This document shows, in pieces, positions 45,185-55,547 of a stretch of DNA of 64,000 nucleotides (position 1 is the first letter of the stretch; each line of letters starts with the position of its first letter). The stretch lies in contig NC_066513.1 in NCBI RefSeq assembly GCF_024679095.1, positions 4,390,026 through 4,454,025 on the forward strand. The letters are read 5' to 3'. Source of the DNA: Eriocheir sinensis (lineage: Eukaryota; Arthropoda; Malacostraca; Decapoda; Varunidae). A program made the translations under genes and the position numbers. A model generated the notes under the pieces. It saw only the letters and a program-made list of their open reading frames with translations, did not search any database and had not been told where the DNA came from.

Positions 45185-46950
45185 CTTTGATAGTTTATTG
45201 ATAACCTTTACATAAGAATTACAATAAAAATAAACATGAAAAATACAAAAAAAAGCAGTTATCAAAGCAGGCTCTCAACTAGCAGCCTGCCCGATGTACA
45301 ATACATACAGTACACTGGATACAAAATGGTCAAAATTTGCACATGGGGAAATGTCTTAGTATTCAAAGGTCACCGGCGTAGTAGCTCGCGAGCTCCGCGT
45401 CGGTGAGGTCACTGTCTGCGTTCAGGAAGAGGTCGTCGTCCACGCCTCCGACGTCGACCTCGTCCTCCGAGACGTCATCCTCCTCGAAGGTCACCCACTT
45501 AACCTCCCGCCTGTGGTCGAAGTGGCGTGGGGGGTTGCCCAGTGGGCGGGCCGTGCGGATGGAGGCTGGGAGCGGCTTCCCGTCACGGAGTGTCCTCCTC
45601 ACTAAGGGGAGGGCTGTCTCGTGCGGGATCCTCTCGAACCTGGCCTCCTCCTCTTGCTCAGCGAGGTGCTCGTAGCGGATCAGGAGATCCACCAACTCGC
45701 CCTCGCTGAAGGTGTAGGTCCGTGGGGTCTGGGTCGCCTGGCAGCTACCGGGGGCCTCGCGGGGTGCTGGCTCCTCTGTAGTCGTCGGCTGGTCCCTCTG
45801 CTCGGGTGTCTGGTCCCTGGTCCTCTTTTTCTTGATCGCGGGTGCCTCCGGGGACACTACTGGGGGTGTCACCTCGGCGGTCGCCGCTGTCGTCTCCGTC
45901 CTCGACTGCCGTGGTGGGTCCACCTCCATCTCCCTAGCGGGAGACTTTGGTGTCGGGACAATCAGCTCCGTGGGTCCCGTCCTCCTCTTACGTCTGCGGC
46001 GCCTCCTCTTACGTCCTTCTGCGTGGGTTGGCGTCCTCTCTTCCGTGGGCGGCTGCATTGGCCGCGCTTCTGCCGGGTCCGCCGAAGACGTCGTCCTCTG
46101 CAGCTTGGCTCCCGGGATTCTGCGGAGTCGGGCGGGGCACCTGCGGTTCCAGGCATGGTGCCCGGAACTGCAGTTGGGGCACACAGCCACCGGGCGTGCC
46201 ACGCCTTCCCGAAGGCGGCGAACGCAGTCCCTCGTGGCGTGGTCCCTGCTACACACGCCGCACAGCTCCTCCGTCCTCGTACACTGCCGCTGCCTGTGGC
46301 CGAAGGCCTGGCACTTGTTACAGCGCACAGGCTCCGGCACGTAGCGGCGGCAGATAAAGCGTCCCCAACATCCGAGGTCCAGCGAGAAGGGGACACGTCC
46401 CCGCACGGTCAGCTGCACGCTCCGGGTGGGCAGGCGTCGTCCGTGGCCGGCGTTGTAGTGGCACCTACCTGCAGCTGCAACGCAGGGGTGCGCCAACACC
46501 GGGTCCAGTGGGAGGTGGGTAGGGTATCCAAGCAGGATACCCTTCACCGCCGCCTCCTTCTTCTCCAGGGTAATGCCGCGGATCCGTCCAGAAGCAATCT
46601 CGTCCAGGGTGGTGGCGTGGTCCCAGTCCCACGCACGGATGAGGAAGTCCCCCGCGCGGGAGACCGTCACCCGGAGTCGCAGCTTCCGCTCGTCCTCCAT
46701 CCACCGAATGGCCTGGTAGTGGGTGCTGAAGTCCGAAGACACCAGCCTCCACTCTGGCAGGGGTCCGCTCGATCGGTCCTCCCCGCCGTCCTCGTGCCGC
46801 GTCCTCCTTCGGGCCCGCTTGCTCTGCACGCGGGTCCAACCGTCCCCGTCGTCAGGAGCAGACTCCGTGGGCCGCTTCCTTGTTGCCGCCATAGCAGAGG
46901 CGGGAGCGGAACGCTCAACCGGGCCGTCTGCAAGGGCAAGTCAGGGGGAG
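45185..46950 (-). mobile_element. Putative gag-only non-LTR element
   Basis: This segment splits the RT-RNaseH linker of element K. On the minus strand it has a short leader, one intact ORF (46892-45363) and a 3' UTR of about 175 bp ending ATCAATAAACTATCAAAGG, which contains a polyadenylation signal. There is no endonuclease or RT between ORF and 3' UTR. Boundaries are approximate and no clear target duplication was found. The alternative is a double deletion in two tandem K copies. Confidence 0.6.
45363..46892 (-). CDS. Gag-like nucleic-acid-binding protein with three zinc knuckles, intact
   Basis: 509 codons, no stop, starting MAATRKRPTESAPDD. Basic patch at residues 25-33, then a folded region (about 48-185) like the domain before the knuckles of Jockey/I-group ORF1 proteins. 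Knuckles: CNKCQAFGHRQRQC (191-204, CX2CX4HX4C), CGVCSRDHATRDC (211-223) and CPNCSSGHHAWNRRC (238-252). A strongly basic run (KRRRRRRKRR, about 293-303) may be a nuclear localisation signal; the last 60 residues are acidic. Base composition is markedly GC-rich against its neighbours. Family role: coating element RNA. Being intact amid dead copies suggests recent insertion or selection (inference). Confidence 0.75.
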   Translation of the reverse strand: MAATRKRPTESAPDDGDGWTRVQSKRARRRTRHEDGGEDRSSGPLPEWRLVSSDFSTHYQAIRWMEDERKLRLRVTVSRAGDFLIRAWDWDHATTLDEIASGRIRGITLEKKEAAVKGILLGYPTHLPLDPVLAHPCVAAAGRCHYNAGHGRRLPTRSVQLTVRGRVPFSLDLGCWGRFICRRYVPEPVRCNKCQAFGHRQRQCTRTEELCGVCSRDHATRDCVRRLREGVARPVAVCPNCSSGHHAWNRRCPARLRRIPGAKLQRTTSSADPAEARPMQPPTEERTPTHAEGRKRRRRRRKRRTGPTELIVPTPKSPAREMEVDPPRQSRTETTAATAEVTPPVVSPEAPAIKKKRTRDQTPEQRDQPTTTEEPAPREAPGSCQATQTPRTYTFSEGELVDLLIRYEHLAEQEEEARFERIPHETALPLVRRTLRDGKPLPASIRTARPLGNPPRHFDHRREVKWVTFEEDDVSEDEVDVGGVDDDLFLNADSDLTDAELASYYAGDL

Positions 46951-49430
46951 CAGCAGTGAGGAGAGAGGGTCTGCTCTCACTGCTGTCTGCGCCGGAACTG
47001 TTGGAGGGGGTAGCGAATAGGTTGGGTTGGGGAGGTCTGGGCCTCCTCTGACGGCATCACTAATGCCGAGGTGACGGGCAGCGTTAACTATGGCTTGGAT
47101 CCAGCTAAGTGAAGCAGAGTTGGGGGGCTGCTGGAAGGCATGTTGCATCTGTGTTGTGACAGGCTCGGTAGGGTGTCTGCGGATGAGCTGGGCGGCTGTC
47201 ACGGAGGTCGTTGCCTGAATACGACGGTGGAGTGATGGAAGGCCACACTCTGCTCCAAGGGTGGAGAGCTGCGTCCATCTTGGGGCTCGGAGGATGATGC
47301 GCATGGTCTCATTTTGTAGCACTTCGAGCGAGGAGACAAGGGAGTTGGGGAGCCATGGTAGGCACGGGGCACAATGGTCAACAAGCGAGCGGATAGCAGC
47401 AATATAAAATGTTCTTTTGATTTTGGAAGATGCGCCCTTTCCTTGGCAGATGGTTCTGAGAATTCTGATGCGTCAGAATCGTTCCCTCAAGTACCTGATG
47501 TGGGGTCTAAAGCTGAGGGAACGATCTAGCCAGACTCCCAGGTACTGGTATGTGTTAACTGATTATATTGCAGTGTTATCCAAGAACAGTGGCCTCGGAA
47601 GGGGGGGAAACCCAAAAGTCATGTACTTGCTCTTATCAGAATTGATCTTGAGGCCAAGTTCGGTGCAGCGGCGATGTAGAAGGGTAAGGGCGGTTGACGA
47701 GATCATGGGCGAGATCATCTGCATAGCACAGCAAACGAATATTGCGTCCATATGAAACAGAAAAGAGTCCTTCCAGGAGGATGTTGAATAGGAAGGGACT
47801 CAAAATGCTTCCTTGAGGCGTGCCTAGGTGGTGAGGGCGGGGAGCAGATACATGACCCTAAAACTGGACGCAAGCTCGACGATCGGAGAGGAAGCTGCGG
47901 GTTCACCGAAGTAAATAACCTCGAATTCCCTTACTGGTTAGTGCATCTAAGATGACGGTGGGGCTTGCCAGCTCAAAAGCTTTCTCGAGGTCCAAGAAGG
48001 GACATGAGGCAGTAGGTGGTACTTTTTCCTGGAAGATAGGCAAAGAGCGACTGATGCAGAGGGCCCACCGACCATTTGAGTCTGGAAAGTACCATGCGCT
48101 CCATTGTTTTCCCCAGGCAACTGAGCAGAGAGATTGGGCGCATTGCCCCAGGGTCTTTGGGCTTTGGGATCGGCTGAATGGTGGCAGTTTTCCAAGAACA
48201 TGGAAGTCTACCCTCCCAGGAGAGATTGTAAAGAGTGAGGAGGGATGTCTTAACAGTGGGGCCCAGGTGCTGTAGCATTGAGTAAGAGACCTTATCACTC
48301 TCCGGAGCCGTGTCATGTTTCTTTCTGAGCGCGTTACTAAGTTCTTGCTCTGTGAAAGGTCTGCACGTATCAGCTGCGCGTAAGCATGCCTCTTGAATGC
48401 GTGTGTTACGTTCATCTTGTAGCTTGCGTTGTATTTCCTGGGTAACATCTGGGAGGAGAGCTGCAGAAGAGCGGTCAGCAAACTGGTCGGCTAGGCGTTC
48501 GGCTTCTCCCATTGGATCGAGGTGGGTTGGTTGCGGTGGTGGCCGTGAATGGTATATAGCATGTATTTTACGCCACATTACGGCAAGTGACGAGTTAGCA
48601 TTAAGGTCCCGGCACCATTCAAGCCAGGCTTCCTCTCGGAGTTGAACCTTAACAGAGGTGGCATGATGTGCAACACTAGCGAGGTAAGCACGAGTGGAAG
48701 GCGTGGGGTTGCGTCTGTATGCTTTACGAGCCATGTTGAGGCGGTGATTTATTTCCCGCACTCTAGGGCAGTATATCCACTGGTCTCTGTGTGACTTCCC
48801 CGGCTGCTTTGTAAGGGGGATGGAGGAATCTGCCGCTTCTTGAATTTTGGCGACTATGGTTGCTTCAAACTCGTCAAGAGTGAGGGAGGTGTCAGTGCCT
48901 TTAAAATTACGATCTGTGTCTTTCCAAAAACGGGCCCAGTCGGCAAACCTCAGGTTACAGCGTGGGAGGAAGCGCCGTGGTGGAAGTGTTGCGGGAAGGT
49001 TGAATTCAACTTGTATTCCGAAGTGGACTTCTAGTGAGCGTTGGGCGTAGTGACCATTTTGAGAGCGGCAAAAGGGGGGCAGAGACGAAGGAGAGATCCA
49101 GACGGCCTTGTTGAGTATGGGTGGGGAGTAATAAGTTGTTGATGAGATGCATGCCACCAACGTGAGTCAGCGTTTCTTGGAGGTGGATGCCTGCTACATT
49201 GGTGCGCCTTGGGGAGTGGAGGAGCGGGTGATGGGCATTAAAGTCTCCAGCTAATAGAACAAATTCAGGAGCTGCAAATGAGAAAAGTTCTTCCAAGGCA
49301 AGAACAGCATTAGTTGAACGGTATATATTGTAGAGGTAAAGGGGATGAGTAGGGAGGTGTAGTAGTACGGCCTGGACTTCTACCCCGTCGCCGCACGCAA
49401 TGCATGATGTGACGGTCTCGCAGCGGAAGC
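46950..49430 (-). pseudogene. Element K endonuclease end and RT, frameshifted
   Basis: Minus strand. The endonuclease end has LLAGDFNAHHPLLHS and GRLDLSFVSAPLL. The RT has WIYCPRVREINHRLNMARKA, IQPIPKPKDPGAMRPISLLS, FLDLEKAFELASP, LGTPQGSILSPFLFNILL and LLCYADDLAHDL, so the catalytic motifs are present. Frame changes lie near 47960, 47900, 47715 and 47400, with a stop just before the LGTPQGS region. The C-terminal part (NETMRIILRAPRWTQLSTLG) runs to about 46950. Confidence 0.82.
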
Positions 49431-49433
49431 GGA

Positions 49434-49570
49434 AGTGGTGGTGATGATGATGATGATGATGGTGATGATGATGGTGGTGGTGGTGGTGGTGGTGATGATG
49501 ATGGTGGTGGTGGTGGTGGTGATGATGATGATGATGATGGTGATGATGATGGTGGCGGTGGTGGTGGTGG

Positions 49571-49601
<31 letters not shown>

Positions 49602-49720
49602 GGTGGCGATGATGGTGGTGGTGGTGCTGATGGTGTTGATGATGGTGTTGTTGATGATGATGATGGTGTTGTTGATGATGATGATGGTGGTGATGATGGT
49701 GTTTGTGGTGGTGCTTTTTA
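49434..49720. repeat. GGT/GAT trinucleotide array
   Basis: About 285 bp of imperfect triplets, very like the array at 43090-44130. The two arrays bracket element K. Confidence 0.93.
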
Positions 49721-49983
49721 TCAGAGAATGTCTTCGTAACGCTATAGGTCAGTATAGTTTCTTTTTTTTTTCTTCCTTTTTATTGTAACTACTAATCGCC
49801 TTTTCTTATCTCTTATATCTGTGACCCATTTTTCTTATTTTGCTTATTTTTTTCTAACGTCATCGTCTTTTAATTCCTCGTATTATTTTTCTTTCCTTTA
49901 TTTCCATGTATTTTTGTTTATGCTTGTTATTCTTTTGTTTTTCTTCATGTCTCATTGAAGATGGAAAATTAAACGAAAACACA

Positions 49984-50054
<71 letters not shown>

Positions 50055-50160
50055 ATAAGTGAGAGGAAGATAATAATTTAAAGTGAGTAGTTTTAGTCAT
50101 TAAATAATGTAAGTAATTTTCATCAAGATTGTGGGAGACTGTGAGGTTCGTTTTCTACTA

Positions 50161-50164
<4 letters not shown>
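49721..50164. other. No gene; T-rich DNA and (CT)n
   Basis: T-rich sequence with a (CT)n array at 49985-50050. Nothing coding. Confidence 0.7.

Positions 50165-50207
<43 letters not shown>
50165..50207. repeat. (GT)n at the 3' end of G2
   Basis: A pure GT array that reads (AC)n on the strand of G2 and directly continues its 3' tail. Confidence 0.95.
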
Positions 50208-50209
<2 letters not shown>

Positions 50210-50643
50210 ATCTATTTGTGTTTACCTATTTTTAGTCTCCCAATTTATATTTGTCCAACTTTTCTTTCATTTCACGGACACTGGCCGCCTCAACAATGTT
50301 TTTGTTTAGTCATTCCATGTATCTACACTGCTGTATGGAAAACTGTACTTCCTGATGTCTTTCAAACAAGTCCCATTTCTCAATTTCTTGCTGTGTCCTC
50401 TTAGTTGCCTCCTCCCTTCCATATTGATTAAATAATTTCTATCCAACACGTCCATTCCACTTGTATTCCTGTACAACGCTATCAGGTCTCCTCTTTCTCT
50501 TCTTTCTTCCAGTGTTGGAAGGCCCAGTTTCTCCAATCTAGTCTCGTATGAGACTTGATAGCTCTGGTACCATTTTATATGTAATCCTTTGAATTCTTTC
50601 GTTTTCATATCTCCTTTTTCTTGTGTGGTGCCCAAACTACCGC
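50208..50643 (-). pseudogene. CR1/L2-like non-LTR fragment G2, bounded by (AC)n
   Basis: A minus-strand RT C-terminal region with IKWYQSYQVSYETRLEKLGL, PTLEERRERGDLIALYRN, RRQLRGHSKKLRNGTC and DIRKYSFPYSSVDTWND, then TGA where the family normally continues, and EAASVREMKEKLDKYKLGD. The 3' tail AAATAGATAAACACAC passes into (AC)n at 50207. The 5' edge comes directly out of (AC)n at 50644. Confidence 0.85.
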
Positions 50644-50683
50644 TGTGTGTGTGTGTTTGTGTGTGTGTGTGGGGGGGGTGTCC

Positions 50684-50740
<57 letters not shown>
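50644..50740. repeat. (GT)n with a G run, at the 5' end of G2
   Basis: GT array broken by GTTTGT and a GGGGGGGG run near 50671. It reads (AC)n on the strand of G2. Confidence 0.93.
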
Positions 50741-50741
<1 letters not shown>

Positions 50742-50957
50742 ATAAGAACATTGTACAAAAAAAAACACAAAGCACGTCAACAAAACCTGTTTATTCCTAT
50801 AATTCACAGAGGCACACGGAATACGTTAGCAAAACGTGTACAAGTATGCGGCACAAATCGTCAAGCAGCAACAGGAAGAGGGTGAGGCAGATCCTTGTAA
50901 AGGCCGCCCACGAACGCTGGCGGGGCGGACCAGGCGAGGCAGGAGACCACCGGATGC
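50741..50957. other. Short unique segment, no gene recognised
   Basis: About 215 bp between two repeat arrays. No protein family recognised. Confidence 0.5.
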
Positions 50958-50959
50958 TG

Positions 50960-51005
<46 letters not shown>

Positions 51006-51016
51006 TGGTGGAGACG

Positions 51017-51074
<58 letters not shown>

Positions 51075-51098
51075 TGGTGGAGACGTCACACACACAAA

Positions 51099-51149
<51 letters not shown>

Positions 51150-51330
51150 TGGTGGAGACGTCACACACACAAACAAAAACACACACAGACACACTGGTGG
51201 AGACGCCACACACACAAACAAAAACACACACAGACACACTGGTGGAGGCGTCACACACACAAACAAAAACACACACAGACACACTGGTGGAGACGTCACA
51301 CACACAAACAAACACACACACTGCTGTGGT
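50958..51330. repeat. (CA)n with TTGGTGGAGACGTCA interruptions
   Basis: CA arrays of decreasing length separated by [TC]TGGTGGAGRCG[TC]CACACACA units, about six times. The shorter units at 51165-51310 form a regular minisatellite of about 55 bp. Confidence 0.9.
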
Positions 51331-53030
51331 GGGTGTGTTACCTGACTGGCAGAATGTGTGTGTAGGCAGTGAACAGCTACTGCTGTGGTGGGTGTGTTAC
51401 CTGACTGGTAGAGTGTGTGTGTAGGCAGCGAACAGTTACTGTTGTGGTGGGTGTGTTACCTGACTGGCAGAATGTGTGTGTAGGCAGTGAACAGCTACTG
51501 CTGTGGTGGGTGTATTACCTGACTGGTAGAGTGTGTGTGTAGGCAGTGAACAGTTACTGCTGTGGTGGGTGTGTTACCTGACTGGCAGAATGTGTGTGTA
51601 GGCAGTGAACAGCTACTGCTGTGGTGGCTGTGTTACCTGACTGGCAGAGTGTGTGTGTAGGCAGTGAACAGTTACTGCTGTGGTGGCTGTGTTACCTGAC
51701 TGACAGAGTGTGTGTGTAGGCAGTGAACAGTTACTGCTGTGATGGGTGTGTTACTTGACTGACAGAGTGTGTGTGTAGGCAGTGAACAGTTACTGCTGTG
51801 GTGGCTGTGTTACCTGACTGACAGAGTGTGTGTGTAGGCAGTGAACAGTTACTGCTGTGGTGGCTGTGTTACCTGACTGACAGAGTGTGTGTGTAGGCAG
51901 TGAACAGTTACTGCTGTGGTGGCTGTGTTACCTGACTGGCAGAGTGTGTGTGTAGGCAGTGAACAGTTACTGCTGTGGTGGGTGTGTTACTTGACTGGCA
52001 GAGTGTGTGTGTAGGCAGTGAACAGTTACTGCTGTGGTGGGTGTGTTACCTGACTGGCAGAGTGTGTGTGTAGGCAGTGAACAGTTACTGCTGTGGTGGC
52101 TGTGTTACCTGACTGGTAGAGTGTGTGTAGGCAGTGAACAGTTACTGCTGTGGTGGCTGTGTTACCTGACTGGCAGAGTGTGTGTGTAGGCAGTGAACAG
52201 TTACTGCTGTGGTGGCTGTGTTACCTGACTGACAGAGTGTGTGTGTAGGCAGTGAACAGTTACTGCTGTGCTGGCTGTGTTACCTGACTGACAGTGTGTG
52301 TAGGCAGAGAACAGTCACTGCTGTGGTGGCTGTGTTACCTGATTGACAGAGCGTGTGTGTAGGCAGAGAACAGTTACTGCTGTGGTGGATGTGTTACCTG
52401 ACTGACAGAGTGTGTGTGTAGGCAGTGAACAGTTACTGCTGTGGTGGCTGTGTTACCTGACTGACAGAGTGTGTGTGTAGGCAGTGAACAGTTACTGCTG
52501 TGGTGGCTGTGTTACCTGACTGACAGAGTGTGTGTGTAGGCAGTGAACAGTTACTGCTGTGGTGGGTGTGTTACCTGACTGACAGAGTGTGTGTGTAGGC
52601 AGTGAACAGTTACTGCTGTGGTGGCTGTGTTACCTGACTGGCAGAGTGTGTGTGTAGGCAGTGAACAGTTACTGCCGTGGTGGCTGTGTTACCTGACTGA
52701 CAGAGTGTGTGTGTGTAGGCAGTGAACAGTTACTGCTGTGGTGGCTGTGTTACCTGACTGACAGAGTGTGTGTGTAGGCAGTGAACAGTTACTGCTGTGG
52801 TGGCTGTGTTACCTGACTGACAGAGTGTGTGTGTAGGCAGTGAACAGTTACTGCTGTGGTGGCTGTGTTACCTGACTGACAGAGTGTGTGTGTAGGCAGT
52901 GAACAGTTACTGCTGTGGTGGCTGTGTTACCTGACTGACAGAGTGTGTGTGTAGGCAGTGAATAGTTACTGCTGTGGTGGCTGTGTAACCTGACTGACAG
53001 AGTGTGTGTGTAGACAGAGAACAGAGAACT
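51320..53030. repeat. 59-bp minisatellite, about 29 copies
   Basis: Each unit holds TACTGCTGTGGTGGCTGTGT, TACCTGACTGACAGAGTGTG and TGTGTAGGCAGTGAACAGT. Variation is limited (GGC/GGG, ACA/GCA, CTA/TTA). A few units lose or gain a GT. Very homogeneous, so recent expansion or gene conversion. Confidence 0.95.
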
Positions 53031-53473
53031 TGGTGGCTGTGTTCACTGAGTGGCATTTAGTCGTGTGGCCAGTCAAACATAACTACAAAAAGTTTTCCCT
53101 GACTGGCAGATCTGCCGACTCTCATGAGAGACGGAACCAGTTTGTGAGATGGTTTTCACTGACTGGCAGAGGCGGCAGAGCACGTTAAGCTGGACACTCA
53201 GTGTGTGTGTGTGTCCTCATCGCTGTGGCCGCTATTGCAGCCTGCAAAGGTCTCGTAGAGCCTCTCCTCCATAACGTGCGTTGTTTACCTCAGTGCCCCG
53301 TTCCTGAAGGCTTCAAAGGGCTCGGACAGGCTGTTGTCAATTCCATGGATCCTCTCAGTGGGTGCTCATGTGGCCTGCAGGGTTCAAAGAACTCCGTACA
53401 GGCTGTTGTCTGTGGTGATCGTCTCCTGGTGGTCATTCCGGGCAGTCGGGCATGGTCTTGGCGAGGTGTCTGA
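53031..53473. other. No gene; remnants of the 59-bp unit
   Basis: Two CTGACTGGCAGA pieces (53099 and 53159) resemble the neighbouring repeat. The segment to 53473 has no recognised family. Confidence 0.5.
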
Positions 53474-53478
53474 AGAAA

Positions 53479-53535
<57 letters not shown>

Positions 53536-53552
53536 CAATATTATTATTGTTG

Positions 53553-53596
<44 letters not shown>
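53474..53596. repeat. (ATT)n microsatellite
   Basis: About 120 bp of ATT with a short GTT interruption. Confidence 0.95.
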
Positions 53597-53598
<2 letters not shown>

Positions 53599-53695
53599 TC
53601 GCCATCATCATCGTCACCATCACCAGGCCACTCCAATGAGTGGTATTACAGAGTGTACTGGTGATGCCAACAAACACCCAGCAATGTAACATTAC

Positions 53696-54015
53696 GTGGC
53701 TGGAGTGTTCACAGACTTATCAGAAGCATTCCATTCCCTGAGCCATAAAACTTTACTTGACAAGCTTCAACATTTGGGCGTCAATGCAGCTCCACGAAAG
53801 TGTTTTAAAAGTTGTATAAACAACAAGTCTTCGGCAGTGTGCTGTGGCGCAGCGTTTTTCCCTTCAGGCCTGTTTATAAAGGTGTTCCCAGGGACCAGTT
53901 TTGGGGCAGTTCTTTTCCTGATTTATATCGATGATAAAGGTGTTCCCAGGGATCAGTTTTGGGGCCAGTTATTTTCCCTATTTATATCAATGATGAAATA
54001 AATGTAAGTTTGAAA
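53696..54015 (+). pseudogene. Non-LTR RT fragment with internal duplication
   Basis: Reads GVFTDLSEAFHSLSHKTLLD (the motif A Asp followed by LSEAF), LQHLGVNA, then IKVFPGTSFGAVLFLIYIDD. A segment of about 58 bp encoding the GVPxxxxxG and IYI(N/D)D region is duplicated in tandem (53880 and 53939). Jockey/CR1-like, too short to place. Confidence 0.7.
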
Positions 54016-54180
54016 TGTAGATATGCTAATCCGATGATTTACAGTTAGGATATGAAAATATACCTCGCCTACATGTTAACTTAACTACATAATTATAAAT
54101 AGCAAATAAAAGGATAATATACAACAAGTTAAAGCTAAGTACCATTTTAAAGACAAATTCTGAAATCTTTCTTAACAGGC

Positions 54181-54345
54181 CAGTTAAATACCGCATGCCA
54201 CCTGTATCACTGGAGGGGCAGTGCTACAACGTGTCCCGGGCACTGAATGTCCAGATGTTCAAGACATGTCAGTTAAATACTGCAAGCCACCTGAACCACT
54301 GGAGGGGCAGCGCCACAATGTGTCCCGGGCACTGTAACAAGGCTG
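54181..54345. repeat. 89-bp tandem repeat, 2 copies
   Basis: Starts at 54181 and 54270 with CAGTTAAATAC and shares CACTGGAGGGGCAG and TGTCCCGGGCACTG. Confidence 0.85.
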
Positions 54346-54667
54346 TCAAGGGTGTGTGGAGTATTACGCAGAGTCCCTAACAGTATCACAACTGACGCTG
54401 TGGTTAGCACCTGTTATCCCTCATGTTACCCTCGCCTTATTCATTGTGCATCTGTCTGGGCATGTGCATGGCCCTCCTTCCTGAAAAAAAGTTATCAGTA
54501 GCCCAAAAGATGTTTTTTAGGTGTATTTTTTAAATAGGTGAATATGATTACACAGTTAACATTTAAACTCACAAGCTATTCAATTTTCAAACCTTCCAGA
54601 ATATTTTAAAGTTCTTGCCATATACAAGAGAACGTATAGGAAGTTTTGAGGCCCATCAACCTGCTAA
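54346..54667. other. No gene seen
   Basis: About 320 bp without recognised features. Confidence 0.6.
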
Positions 54668-55145
54668 ACAGCTCTCCTAATATGAGAGACGGCAATGTTA
54701 GCTGAGTCTGTCACCAGCTCTGAGCAGCACCTGTTAGGCACAGTATAGACAGCTCTCCTAATATTAGAGGCAGTAATGTTAGTTGAGTCTCCCCAGCTTT
54801 GAGCAGCTCCTGTTACGCACAGTAAAGTCAGCTCTCCTAATATTAGAGGCAGTAATGTTAGTTGAGTCTCCCCAGCTCTGAGCAGCTCCTGTTACGCACA
54901 GTAAAGACAGCTCTCCTAATATTAGAGGCAGTAATGTTAGTTGAGTCTCCCCAGCCCTGAGCAGCTCCTGTTACGCACAGTAAAGACAGCTCTCCTAATA
55001 TTAGAGGCAGTAATGTTAATTGAGTCTGTCTCCAGCTCTGAGCAGCTCCTGTTAGGCACAGTATAGACATTTTCCTAACATTAGGGGCAGTAACGTTAGT
55101 TGAATCTGTTCCCAGCTCTGAGCCTCACCTGTTAGGCACAGTTTG
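54668..55145. repeat. ~79-bp tandem repeat, 6 copies
   Basis: Units contain AGCTCTCCTAATATTAGAGG, GTAATGTTAGTTGAGTCT and GAGCAGCTCCTGTTACGCAC. The middle four are most alike. Confidence 0.9.
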
Positions 55146-55376
55146 TTTTGGTCTGGTCCTCAGCCTTGGAATTCACTGGCTACATAAATTAGGGTTCTAA
55201 ACAACAACTCTAATTTGCCAACATTTAGAGCTTATTAAGAACGTATTTGTAATTTGTAACGTATTTATTGTATCAATTGTTTTCCACAGTACGTTTGGTT
55301 TGCATTTGTTAGAATGTTTTGTGCTTGAGTGTTTGTATTCTTTAGGTAAATTTGTTTGTATATCTGCTATCACCTT

Positions 55377-55517
<141 letters not shown>

Positions 55518-55547
55518 TCGTTATCATACATGTCACCTCACACTTAC

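Larger units (their letters stand above)
44212..49430 (-). mobile_element. RNaseH-bearing non-LTR retrotransposon K, interrupted
   Basis: Minus strand: the end of an APE endonuclease (near 49400), RT (49160-46950), then RNase H and a C-terminal Cys/His region (45185-44212). The RT-RNaseH linker is interrupted by a separate element at about 45185-46950. The 5' end is truncated inside the endonuclease and abuts a GGT/GAT array. I/Nimb-like by domain order. Confidence 0.82.

Noticed and set aside
45621..47051. 476-codon + strand ORF
   Set aside because: A shadow of the GC-rich gag ORF on the opposite strand; no motifs, while the minus frame has three ordered zinc knuckles.
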